Shown one piece after another: positions 1 to 6,240 of a stretch of DNA of 6,267 nt. How positions within the stretch are numbered: position 1 is the stretch's first letter; every line of letters starts with the position of its first letter. The notes under the pieces are model-generated. The model was not told the origin of the DNA, did no database searches, and saw nothing but the letters and a program-made list of their open reading frames with translations. The stretch is taken from assembly GCA_003451715.1 (NCBI GenBank), contig DMJN01000225.1:1-6267 (forward strand). The letters are read 5' to 3'. Both the position numbers and the translations under genes were made by a program. Source of the stretch: Gammaproteobacteria bacterium (GTDB taxonomy: Bacteria > Pseudomonadota > Gammaproteobacteria > Pseudomonadales > Pseudohongiellaceae).

Positions 1-468
1 ACAGCCGGAACCAACGGGCAACATTCCTATTTCCAGTTACTGCACCAGGGTACCAATTTCATCCCGGTGGATTTCATCGCCTTTGCAAAGACTACTGCTG
101 ACGACAAGCAATTAGCGCAGCACCATCTACTGGCCAATTGCTTCAGTCAGAGCCTGGCTCTGATGCAGGGGCGAGACGAACCGGGTGCGCCACACAAGCA
201 TGTGCCCGGCAATAAATCCAGCAACACACTGCTTATTTCCGAACTCAATCCTTACAACCTCGGCAGCCTGATTGCATTGTATGAACATAAAGTATTCGTG
301 CAGAGTGTCATTTGGGATATCAATGCTTTCGATCAGTGGGGCGTGGAGTTAGGCAAGATACTCTCAAGGGACGTATATACCTCATTGCTTAATGACAATT
401 CCGACAACCAGTTTGACGACTCGACGTGTGGGCTGATAGAGCTTGTTAAGCAATGGAGCGAGCAGTGA
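1..468 (+). CDS. pgi: Glucose-6-phosphate isomerase, C-terminal part (5' end outside window)
   Basis: Cytoplasmic enzyme interconverting glucose-6-phosphate and fructose-6-phosphate. Only the last 155 residues are visible, against about 550 in a full protein; the frame is open from base 1 and ends at TGA 466-468. Near the left edge the stretch GTNGQHSYFQLLHQGT carries the conserved active-site His (bases 22-24). Residues 102-119 of the visible part (bases 304-357) fit the second PGI family signature exactly, ending FDQWGVELGK, whose Lys (bases 355-357) is the conserved catalytic lysine. An internal GTG at 67 is not a start, because homology continues upstream of it. Its product, fructose-6-phosphate, is the substrate of the isomerase domain of ManC encoded further right on the other strand, so the neighbourhood makes metabolic sense. 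No truncation is seen at the C-terminus. Identification is firm. Confidence 0.97.
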   Translation, partial: TAGTNGQHSYFQLLHQGTNFIPVDFIAFAKTTADDKQLAQHHLLANCFSQSLALMQGRDEPGAPHKHVPGNKSSNTLLISELNPYNLGSLIALYEHKVFVQSVIWDINAFDQWGVELGKILSRDVYTSLLNDNSDNQFDDSTCGLIELVKQWSEQ

Positions 469-471
469 GCC

Positions 472-909
472 ATGGAAGTTTTCCCTAACATTCGCAAAGG
501 CTGCAGTGAAGACGAAGATTGGTTATTCCAGTTATTCCGCAAAACCATGCAAGACTATATCGATAAGGCCTGGGGTTGGGATGAACTATTGCAGCGGGAA
601 GGGTTTGTTACATCACTGCCTGCACGAAATTTCGCAATTCTGGAACTGAACGGCACGTCGATCGGCAGCTATTACCTGGCCGACAGAGCTAACCACTTTC
701 TACTGGAGATGATACTGGTGGCTCCCGAAGATCAACGCAGGGGCTTCGGCAGCCTCATGATGAAACAGATCAAACACCAATCCAGGGAACATAACAAGCC
801 TGTCTGGTTAAGCGTATTAAAGACAAATCCTGCTATACAATTTCATCTGGTGAATAGCTTCCGTCAGGTCGAAGAAGATGAACACAGCATCAGGATGATG
901 TGGCCCTGA
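472..909 (+). CDS. GNAT-family N-acetyltransferase
   Basis: A 145-residue single-domain acetyltransferase expected to move an acetyl group from acetyl-CoA to an amine; the acceptor cannot be told. The strand-and-loop LLEMILVAPEDQRRGFGS (residues 77-94) contains the acetyl-CoA pyrophosphate-binding motif Q88-R-R-G-F-G93. The C-terminal NPAIQFHLVNSF (119-130) matches the usual 'N-x-x-A...GF' helix-strand region, although the common Tyr and Gly there are replaced. The N-terminal part with a WGWDE stretch (34-38) is typical of one GNAT subgroup. The ATG lies 3 bases after the pgi stop; the nearest ribosome-binding-like GGAG is at 455-458, a long 13 bases away, so translation may be coupled to pgi. 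The 3' end overlaps the converging remnant of another GNAT gene by about 20 bases. The family is clear, the substrate unknown. Confidence 0.87.
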   Translation: MEVFPNIRKGCSEDEDWLFQLFRKTMQDYIDKAWGWDELLQREGFVTSLPARNFAILELNGTSIGSYYLADRANHFLLEMILVAPEDQRRGFGSLMMKQIKHQSREHNKPVWLSVLKTNPAIQFHLVNSFRQVEEDEHSIRMMWP

Positions 910-1127
910 TTAATTGCAAGGTAACAATATCCACACCATCCACGCTTGTCGTGCGCAGTGATTCCTTAAACCCGAATTTCTCATAGAGCTTGATTGCCGG
1001 TGTGTTTTTAATAGCTGTCCTTACCCGTACGCAGCTCTGTGGCGTGGAATCCAGAAAGCCCTGCAATAGCCGGCTACCGAGCCCCCTTCGCAGGATCCGT
1101 ATGCAGAAGTAAATGCGGCTGGGACAT
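890..1127 (-). pseudogene. Frameshifted C-terminal remnant of a second GNAT acetyltransferase
   Basis: Read on the minus strand, the frame running down to TGA at 892-890 encodes RRGLGSRLLQGFLDS, then VRVRTAIKNTPAIKLYEKFGF, then a short tail. This is the acetyl-CoA-binding loop and last strands of a GNAT enzyme. That frame has no plausible start codon. The part just upstream, MSQPHLLLHTDPA from an ATG at 1127-1125, lies in another frame and meets a TAG at 1076-1074. The two frames join near 1085-1095, at GCGAAGGGGGC, so a one-base gain or a two-base (or slightly larger) loss separates them. The N-terminal half expected in a 150-200-residue GNAT is missing, because the ABM gene stop lies only 8 bases upstream of the ATG. 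It is not a copy of the intact GNAT at 472-909: they share only family motifs. A sequencing error could explain the frameshift but not the missing half. Confidence 0.72.
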
Positions 1128-1135
1128 GGGATCGA

Positions 1136-1438
1136 CTAGTTATCTGGAAGAGCCAGGGATCGATAGTGTTCGACCACGGGAAACGGTTCGTAAAAATGAT
1201 GTAGCAGCTCCCGCCACTGCTGATATTGCTGCGAGCCTCTGAATCCTTCGGTATGGGCTTCCAGAGTCTCCCAATTCACCAGCAGCAAATAGCGATTAGG
1301 TACTTCGACGCATGATTTCAGCTCATGTGACACATAACCGCACATGCCGGAAATTATGGACTGGGCTTGTGCGAAGGCGATTTCAAATTCATCCTGCTTG
1401 CCCGGCCTGACATCGAGTATGGCCACTTCAAGAATCAT
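1136..1438 (-). CDS. Antibiotic biosynthesis monooxygenase (ABM) domain protein
   Basis: A 100-residue protein of the dimeric alpha-beta barrel ABM fold. It opens MILEVAILDVRPGKQDEFE, a first strand and helix typical of the family, and has a central YLLLVNWETLEAHTEGFRGS stretch (about residues 50-69) followed by a helix ending in the FYEPFPVVEHY region. Family members range from cofactor-free monooxygenases and heme-degrading enzymes to proteins of unknown role, and nothing here selects among them. The frame extends upstream to an ATG at 1468, but the ATG at 1438 is chosen: a GGAG at 1448-1445 sits 6 bases before it, and the protein then begins at the first conserved strand. The gap to the GFA-type gene upstream is 100 bases with no clear promoter. 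The GNAT remnant begins 8 bases after its stop. Confidence 0.85.
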   Translation of the reverse strand: MILEVAILDVRPGKQDEFEIAFAQAQSIISGMCGYVSHELKSCVEVPNRYLLLVNWETLEAHTEGFRGSQQYQQWRELLHHFYEPFPVVEHYRSLALPDN

Positions 1439-1538
1439 ATGGCACTCCGTATGCCCCGAGGTAAACAAAAATCAACCGCTTCTGACATTCCCAGTACCAG
1501 ATTTATGGAGACTAAGACAGAGAGAAATCCAAATTAGT
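1439..1538. other. Intergenic gap between GFA-type and ABM genes
   Basis: One hundred bases, AT-richer than the flanking genes. On the minus strand a TTGATT followed after 17 bases by ATACGG could be read as a poor promoter for the ABM gene, but the -10 match is weak and I do not call it. The T-rich patch GATTTTTG has no GC-rich stem in front of it, so it is not a rho-independent terminator. The GGAG used by the ABM gene lies at its left end. Translating the minus-strand frames gave nothing resembling the missing half of the GNAT remnant. Confidence 0.5.
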
Positions 1539-1955
1539 TCATGGTTCATCCGCGCCAGGAACAGTTTGATACTGCGGGAGATCTACATTGGATTCTATCC
1601 AGGAGATCTTATCGACCACAAAGATTTGCATCTTTGGTACGAGCACATCGGGATCTTCCAGAGATGCCAGCGTAAAATCGATATCCTTCTCTCGTAGCTG
1701 GTTTTTGTACGTCAGACTGCAGCCACATTGCTTGCAGAAACCACGTTCCACGCCGGGTGAGGACTCATGAATCGACATGTTCCCGGCAGTAATTTCGAAT
1801 TTGCCTACTTCAACCGATCCCCACGCTACGAAAGGAGCCCCGGCAGCCCGTCGACAACTTTCACAATGACATAGACACAGATTTCGCACCGGCCCGGTCG
1901 CGGTGTATTTGATTGATCCACAGAAACAGGTTCCGGAGTAAGTTTCATCTGACAT
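1539..1955 (-). CDS. GFA/CENP-V-type zinc-binding protein
   Basis: A 138-residue cytoplasmic protein of the family named after glutathione-dependent formaldehyde-activating enzyme (Gfa). The cysteine pattern is complete: C10-x-C12-G near the start, C27-x-C29-H-C31-x-x-C34 (CLCHCESC), and C74-x-x-C77-G-C79 after the GFCKQCG turn. In known structures these residues hold a structural zinc and a second zinc site. Between them lie RRAAGAPFVAWGSV and a beta-rich segment normal for the family. Most members of this broad family have no proven activity, so action on S-hydroxymethylglutathione is only a possibility; no formaldehyde dehydrogenase gene is beside it. Start ATG 1955 has GAGG at 1966-1963 with 7-base spacing, and the protein starts just before the first zinc motif as expected. 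Length is typical and nothing is missing. Confidence 0.9.
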   Translation of the reverse strand: MSDETYSGTCFCGSIKYTATGPVRNLCLCHCESCRRAAGAPFVAWGSVEVGKFEITAGNMSIHESSPGVERGFCKQCGCSLTYKNQLREKDIDFTLASLEDPDVLVPKMQIFVVDKISWIESNVDLPQYQTVPGADEP

Positions 1956-2089
1956 AGGCAGCCCTCGTTTCAGAATGCACGCCCCTACTCTACAACAAAC
2001 CTGAATCGGGAGCAGGGGTCAATTTCATGCCTGGCAGCCATCCAGTTGCAAATCCTTAGCCACGAGATCATTACCAGCTAAATTCATTC
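1956..2089. other. Intergenic gap between cyclotransferase-like and GFA-type genes
   Basis: 134 bases without a gene. It contains the ribosome-binding GAGG of the GFA-type gene at 1966-1963, and small inverted sequences around 2031-2045 (CTGGCAGCC and CCATCCAG) too short and interrupted to be called a terminator. A TTGACC at about 2024-2019 on the minus strand lacks a matching -10 box at 16-18 bases. No reading frame with family resemblance was found. Confidence 0.5.
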
Positions 2090-2428
2090 TCACTCGGCGG
2101 GCGATTGGGCCAACACATAGATCTGGGTTTCTACGGTGCTGCCGTCGTCCAGATGCGCCAGGGTGGTGACACGCTGGTAAGCTGAACCCTCAAAATCATC
2201 CAGCCGGCTCCAATGGTCGATTAAGTCCTCGGAGCTGAACAGGAACCCTCTTACCGATTCACCATGCTCCCCAAGCACGATGCCCGGACAACCGAGCGGG
2301 GCACCCCAGCCCTGATCGTACAGGATGCCTTTCACACTGGCCTCCTACCATTTACCGGTCAGGTCTGCCAACATATGCTCATTGGGGTTTCCCGGAGCCA
2401 GCGTCCCATAAACAAACAGCTTAATCAT
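2090..2428 (-). pseudogene. Gamma-glutamylcyclotransferase-like gene split by an in-frame TAG
   Basis: Read from ATG 2428 in one unbroken phase, this would be a 112-residue protein of the small YtfP/BtrG/AIG2-like gamma-glutamylcyclotransferase family. It has the N-terminal substrate-loop motif in MIKLFVYGTLAPG (YGTL at residues 7-10) and the catalytic glutamate in LDDFEGSAYQR (Glu80). Codon 28, at 2347-2345, is TAG and cuts the chain after GKW. Homology continues on the other side (EASVKGILYDQGWG), so nothing but this codon is wrong; a CAG-to-TAG change is the simplest origin. The substrate loop and catalytic Glu lie on opposite sides of the stop, so neither piece alone should be active. An AGGTGAG at 2444-2438, 9 bases before the ATG, is a good start signal. 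After the TAG, a GTG at 2335 could start an 81-residue C-terminal piece. Point mutation, sequencing error or readthrough cannot be told apart here. Confidence 0.85.
2341..2346 (-). promoter_or_regulatory. Shine-Dalgarno-like AGGAGG overlapping the internal TAG
   Basis: On the minus strand the amber codon and the next codons read TAGGAGGCCAGTGTG. AGGAGG is a near-ideal ribosome-binding sequence, and the GTG at 2335-2333 follows after 5 bases. It could allow restart of translation of the C-terminal piece of the cyclotransferase-like gene. That it is used is inference only; the bases may simply be the ordinary Glu-Ala-Ser codons. Confidence 0.45.
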
Positions 2429-2574
2429 CGATAGTGTCTCACCTGTGCCTGATTTGTGACTTGGCTTTTACGCACTGCAATCGGAGCCGCTATGGTATTC
2501 CTGAATCTGGCAATGCGCATTCGGGAAGCAGGATAGGAATCATGCAAGGCACTGTATACACAAGCTAAGAATCT
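2429..2574 (-). other. Gap between manB and the cyclotransferase-like gene, with an open frame of no clear identity
   Basis: 146 bases directly after the manB stop. In the same phase as manB the minus strand stays open for 49 more codons to a TGA at 2427-2425, which overlaps the next ATG as ATGA. The translated stretch includes HDSYPASRMRIARFRN, faintly like the 'HPS...RI..L' tail of M48 metallopeptidases, but no start codon with a ribosome-binding site was found. It may be a remnant or chance. The left end carries the AGGTGAG that serves the cyclotransferase-like gene. A ten-base palindrome AATGCGCATT is at 2512-2521. No terminator for the sugar operon and no strong promoter were recognised. 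Confidence 0.35.
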
Positions 2575-3927
2575 TCAGGACTTGATCAGCTTAAGCAGCT
2601 CATCGGTTTTAGTACGCATGAGATCTTCGTCACCACGGGACTCGACGTTTAAGCGAACGACTGGTTCGGTGTTGGACATACGTACATTAAATCGCCAGTC
2701 TCCAAACGACATGGACAGCCCGTCGGTGTGATCCACCTGGTCGGCCTGGCTAATGTAGGTCTGTTCAATCGTTTCTATCAGCTTTGCCGGATCATCGATG
2801 GTATTGTTGATTTCGCCGCTGGCGGGAAAAGCCTCCATGCGCTCATCGACTAATTCAGACAGGGACTTCCCCTGCGCGCCCATGAGCTCCACTACCAGCA
2901 ACCAGGGCACCATCCCACTGTCACAATAAAAGAAATCTTTGAAGTAATGGTGGGCGCTCATCTCGCCGCCGTAGACTGCATCTTCGGCACGCATGCGCTC
3001 CTTGATGAAGGCATGCCCGGTCTTGCATAGAATGGCATTGCCGCCATTAGCCTCGACGATCTCGATAGTATTCCAGGTGAGACGCGGGTCATGCACGATA
3101 CCGGCCCCGGGGTGCTTCTCCAGAAATGCCTGAGCCAGCAGACCGACAATGTAATAGCCCTCGATGAATCGGCCATCCGCATCGAAGAAGAAACAACGAT
3201 CGAAGTCACCATCCCAGGCGATCGCCAGATCGGCATCATTCGCCTCGATCGCATCGATAGTGGGTTGGCGATTCTCTACCAACAATGGATTGGGAACACC
3301 GTTGGGGAAATTGCCATCTGCAGTGTGATGCAGCTTTATAAATTCAAACGGTAGATGTTCCTGCAGTAGATCAATGACCGCTCCCGCACCGCCGTTGCCG
3401 GCGTTACAGACAACCTTCAGGGGCGCGAGCGATTGTACATCTACATAGCCTAACAAGTGTTTTATATAATCTGGTTTGGTGTCTTGCTGTAGAACGGTTC
3501 CTTTTACTTCTGGGTCGGCAAATACATTGAGCTCCGCCAGGCGTTTGATTTCATTCAGCCCAGAATCTCCACTGATCGGTTTCGATTGCTCCCTGACCAG
3601 TTTCATGCCGTTATAGTCTCTTGGATTGTGGCTGGCGGTGACGACGATGCCGCCATCGGCCTGCAGATGCGAGGTGGCGAAGTACACTTCTTCAGTACCG
3701 CACTGGCCGATATTGATTACATCCACTCCGCCATCGATGAGACCTGCGATGAGCGCCTCACTCAGCTCCTTGCTGGTCAGGCGAATGTCGTAGCCCACCA
3801 CAACCACGGCCGGCGTCAGGAAATCGACATAGGCTCGGCCAATGCGATAAGCGATGTCCTCATTCAACTGGTCGGGAATGCGGCCTCGGATGTCATAGGC
3901 CTTGAAACAGCTAATCTGGTCACTCAT
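2575..3927 (-). CDS. manB: Phosphomannomutase (ManB/CpsG type of alpha-D-phosphohexomutase)
   Basis: A 450-residue cytoplasmic enzyme converting mannose-6-phosphate to mannose-1-phosphate; many relatives also act on glucose phosphates. All four functional loops are present: the phosphoserine loop TASHNP with Ser99, the magnesium loop DGDFDR (Asp239, Asp241, Asp243), the sugar-recognition loop GEMSAHHYF (321-329), and the phosphate-binding loop [16 protein letters not shown] (416-431). The opening CFKAYDIRG and the GTEEVYFAT stretch are close to enterobacterial CpsG. Length is normal for the family. The ATG lies 13 bases after the galU stop. No good ribosome-binding site precedes it (only a GAG overlapping the galU stop, 12 bases away), so translation is probably coupled to galU. 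It is third in the operon after manC and galU. No separate phosphoglucomutase gene is in view, so this enzyme may also supply glucose-1-phosphate to GalU; that is inference. Confidence 0.95.
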   Translation of the reverse strand: MSDQISCFKAYDIRGRIPDQLNEDIAYRIGRAYVDFLTPAVVVVGYDIRLTSKELSEALIAGLIDGGVDVINIGQCGTEEVYFATSHLQADGGIVVTASHNPRDYNGMKLVREQSKPISGDSGLNEIKRLAELNVFADPEVKGTVLQQDTKPDYIKHLLGYVDVQSLAPLKVVCNAGNGGAGAVIDLLQEHLPFEFIKLHHTADGNFPNGVPNPLLVENRQPTIDAIEANDADLAIAWDGDFDRCFFFDADGRFIEGYYIVGLLAQAFLEKHPGAGIVHDPRLTWNTIEIVEANGGNAILCKTGHAFIKERMRAEDAVYGGEMSAHHYFKDFFYCDSGMVPWLLVVELMGAQGKSLSELVDERMEAFPASGEINNTIDDPAKLIETIEQTYISQADQVDHTDGLSMSFGDWRFNVRMSNTEPVVRLNVESRGDEDLMRTKTDELLKLIKS

Positions 3928-3940
3928 GAATCAGGCATGC

Positions 3941-4774
3941 TCAAGAATTCTGTCTGGCAAAAGTGTAATTAGTAGCATCGATAAAACCGCCAACACTGCC
4001 ACAATCGAAACGGCGCCCCTTGAACTTATAGCCAATGACATTCCCTTGCCTGGCCTGGGTAAGTAGGGCATCGGTGATCTGCATCTCTCCATTTGTTCCC
4101 GGCGGTGTGTGTTCAATAATCTCGAATATATCCGGCGTCAGAATGTAACGACCGATGATGGCAAGATTGGTAGGTGCATTCCCTGGAGCGGGTTTTTCAA
4201 TCATATTACTGATACGAAAAATTCCATCGGCTTCTTCTTCGCCTTCGCCTTCGATTACTCCGTAGCGATGAGTCTCTTCCTCGGGCACTTCTTCTATAGC
4301 GACAATGCTGCACTGGTATTTCTGGTATAGCTTCACCATCTGAGTCAGCACAGAATCACCCTCGGCAACACAGTAATCATCGGCAAGAATAACCGCAAAT
4401 GGTTCATTTCCGATCAGACTGCGTCCGCTGAGAATGGCGTGACCCAGGCCCTTCATCTCAACCTGACGAGTATAGGAAAATGTGCAGCATTCGATTATCT
4501 CGCGTGTATCCGCCAGCAAAGCTTCTTTATTGGAGCCGGCGATCTGGTGTTCCAGTTCATAGCTGGTATCGAAATGGTCCTCTATGGCTCGCTTGCCGCG
4601 ACCGGTCACAATCGCCATACCAGTAATCCCAGCCTGCATCGCCTCTTCCACTCCATACTGAATGAGCGGCTTGGTGACAATGGGCAACATCTCCTTGGGC
4701 ATGGCCTTGGTCACCGGTAGAAAACGCGTACCGTAGCCGGCCGCAGGGAATAAACACTTATTGATTACTGACAT
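3941..4774 (-). CDS. galU: UTP-glucose-1-phosphate uridylyltransferase
   Basis: Makes UDP-glucose from UTP and glucose-1-phosphate in the cytoplasm, the donor for glucose-containing polysaccharides and the parent of UDP-glucuronate and UDP-galactose. The 277-residue chain opens with the nucleotide-binding signature AAGYGTRFLPVTKAMPKEML (11-30). It continues with GLGHA (109-113), VILADD with the metal-binding Asp pair (128-133), IEKPAPG (192-198), GEMQITDA (229-236) and FDCGS (256-260), all in GalU order. The length equals the short form common in pseudomonads rather than the roughly 300-residue Escherichia form. The start ATG is the only one compatible with the N-terminal signature. Its ribosome-binding site is odd: an AGGA ends just 1 base before the ATG, too close to work well, and the better-placed candidate is GGA at 4787-4785. 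It follows manC by 33 bases and precedes manB by 13, so all three are probably co-transcribed. Confidence 0.97.
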   Translation of the reverse strand: MSVINKCLFPAAGYGTRFLPVTKAMPKEMLPIVTKPLIQYGVEEAMQAGITGMAIVTGRGKRAIEDHFDTSYELEHQIAGSNKEALLADTREIIECCTFSYTRQVEMKGLGHAILSGRSLIGNEPFAVILADDYCVAEGDSVLTQMVKLYQKYQCSIVAIEEVPEEETHRYGVIEGEGEEEADGIFRISNMIEKPAPGNAPTNLAIIGRYILTPDIFEIIEHTPPGTNGEMQITDALLTQARQGNVIGYKFKGRRFDCGSVGGFIDATNYTFARQNS

Positions 4775-4807
4775 ATCCTATTATTCCGTCCTGCGTCTAT
4801 GAGCTTG

Positions 4808-6229
4808 CTATTCATCGATGCGGCCATACTGGTCCTCAAAACGAACGATGTCATCTTCGCCCAGATAATCACCGACTTGAACTTCGATTATTTCTACTGG
4901 CGATGTTCCCGTATTGGCTAGCCTGTGTTTACTGCCCAAGGGAATGAAGGTGGATTCATTTACAGCGAGTTCAAATTCACTGTCGTCGCAGGTAATTTGC
5001 CCAATTCCCTTGATTACTGTCCAATGCTCTGCCCTGCGATTGTGCAATTGCAGTGAGAGAGTTTCGCCAGGATTCACGATGATGTGCTTTACCTGGTAAC
5101 CCTCGCCCATGGCCAGAGACTCGTAGGAACCCCAGGGTCGATAAACCAGTTTATGGCTGCTGCTCTCTTCCCGCCCGACCTGCTGCAAGTCATCGACTAA
5201 TTGTTTGACTGCCTGTGCCTGTACTTTATTGGCAACCAGTACGGCATCGGCGGTCTCGACAATGATCGCATCATCCATGCCAACGGCTGCAACCAAACGG
5301 GATTGTGACTGGATATAGCTATTTTTAACGCCCTTGGTTAATACATCACCGCTGATGACATTACCTCCGCTATCTTTTTCATTCTCATCCCACACGGCAT
5401 CCCAGGCGCCAAGATCGTTCCAACCAGCATCGAGAGGAATAATGGCGGCTCGTTCGGTGTGTTCCATGACGGCATAGTCGATCGATTCTGCGCGGCACTG
5501 CTTAAACAGCTCGGCAGGTATCTGCAGAAAACCCGCTGCCTTCGTAATTTCTGACGCTGCTGCCTGACAGGCCGAGTAGATATCTTCGGCGTGGAGTTGC
5601 AATTCTCGTAGATAGTCAGCCGCACGAAAAAGAAACATACCGCTATTCCAGGAGTAATTTCCCGAAGCCAGGTAGGATTCGGCTGTCGGCAGATCGGGCT
5701 TTTCTACAAATCGATTAACTTCATACGCCGTCGACTCTCTGATCTCAGTTCCTCGTTCAATGTATCCATATCCTGTTTCTGGGGCACCTGGCACTATTCC
5801 GAATGTTACCAGATAACTATCACTCGCCAGTGCAACACCCTGTTCGACTGCTTCATGAAAGGCCTGAGTGTTCTGAATAACGTGATCGGCCGGCAGCACC
5901 AGCAATTGGGTATCGGGATCTTCCGCAATCGCCAGGAAGGCGGCCATCGCCACGGCAGGGGCGGTATTTCTGCCAAATGGTTCTAACAAGATCTTGTCGC
6001 CGTCCCTGTCAAGCTGTCTTAGTTGTTCAGCTACCAGGAAGCGATGATCGGCGTTGCAAATCACCAGCGGTCCTCCGCACTCCGCAAGACCCTCCAGGCG
6101 CCCGAGGGTTGCCTGAAACAACGAACCCTGATGTTGTGGGAATTGTATGAACTGCTTGGGCAGTAGTGCCCTGGACACAGGCCACAGACGGGAGCCGATA
6201 CCACCAGCGAGTACAACGGGGAGTAACAT
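4808..6229 (-). CDS. manC: Bifunctional mannose-6-phosphate isomerase / mannose-1-phosphate guanylyltransferase
   Basis: A 473-residue type II enzyme (ManC/AlgA/CpsB group): the C-terminal cupin converts fructose-6-phosphate to mannose-6-phosphate, and the N-terminal domain joins mannose-1-phosphate and GTP into GDP-mannose. N-terminal motifs: AGGIGSRLWP (8-17), LPKQF (23-27), LPADH (112-116), FVEKP (174-178), ESIDYAVME (248-256) and GWNDLGAW (269-276). C-terminal motifs: RPWGSY (364-369), the first cupin motif LHNRRAEHW (395-403), and the second, PLGSKHRLAN (430-439). The first cupin motif usually reads H-x-H; here it is His396-Asn-Arg398, so one expected metal ligand is an arginine. An upstream GTG at 6238 is also in frame, but the ATG at 6229 is preferred: AGGTG lies 6 bases before it, the GTG falls inside that site, and relatives begin M-x-P-V-hydrophobic. 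It is first in the operon; the promoter is presumably beyond the right edge. Confidence 0.95.
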   Translation of the reverse strand: MLLPVVLAGGIGSRLWPVSRALLPKQFIQFPQHQGSLFQATLGRLEGLAECGGPLVICNADHRFLVAEQLRQLDRDGDKILLEPFGRNTAPAVAMAAFLAIAEDPDTQLLVLPADHVIQNTQAFHEAVEQGVALASDSYLVTFGIVPGAPETGYGYIERGTEIRESTAYEVNRFVEKPDLPTAESYLASGNYSWNSGMFLFRAADYLRELQLHAEDIYSACQAAASEITKAAGFLQIPAELFKQCRAESIDYAVMEHTERAAIIPLDAGWNDLGAWDAVWDENEKDSGGNVISGDVLTKGVKNSYIQSQSRLVAAVGMDDAIIVETADAVLVANKVQAQAVKQLVDDLQQVGREESSSHKLVYRPWGSYESLAMGEGYQVKHIIVNPGETLSLQLHNRRAEHWTVIKGIGQITCDDSEFELAVNESTFIPLGSKHRLANTGTSPVEIIEVQVGDYLGEDDIVRFEDQYGRIDE

Positions 6230-6235
6230 ACATTT

Positions 6236-6240
6236 CACCT
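6236..6240 (-). promoter_or_regulatory. Ribosome-binding site of manC, with a small hairpin over it
   Basis: AGGTG on the minus strand lies 6 bases before the ATG at 6229 and fixes that start over the GTG at 6238. The same bases are in a perfect 5-base inverted repeat, ACAGG with CCTGT (6238-6242 and 6247-6251) around a 4-base loop. It could fold in the mRNA and cover part of the site. The stem is short, and a regulatory role is only a guess. Confidence 0.55.

Noticed and set aside
67..69. GTG as start of a separate 133-residue gene
   Set aside because: The same frame upstream encodes conserved PGI sequence (GTNGQHSYFQ), so this is the inside of pgi.
1439..1468. Longer ABM protein starting at ATG 1468
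   Set aside because: The extra ten residues match nothing in the family, and ATG 1438 has GGAG at ideal spacing.
1461..1475. T-rich patch as a rho-independent terminator after the GFA-type gene
   Set aside because: No GC-rich inverted repeat precedes it on the minus strand.
2014..2025. AGGGGTCAATTT as the end of a mobile element
   Set aside because: It is reminiscent of sequences near some transposase genes, but there is no second copy, target duplication or transposase nearby.
2512..2521. Ten-base perfect palindrome AATGCGCATT as an operator
   Set aside because: About six such palindromes are expected by chance in a window this size, and no second copy was found.
3091..3354. Plus-strand open frames opposite manB, galU and manC as genes
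   Set aside because: They lie entirely antisense to strongly conserved enzymes and show no family motifs or ribosome-binding sites.
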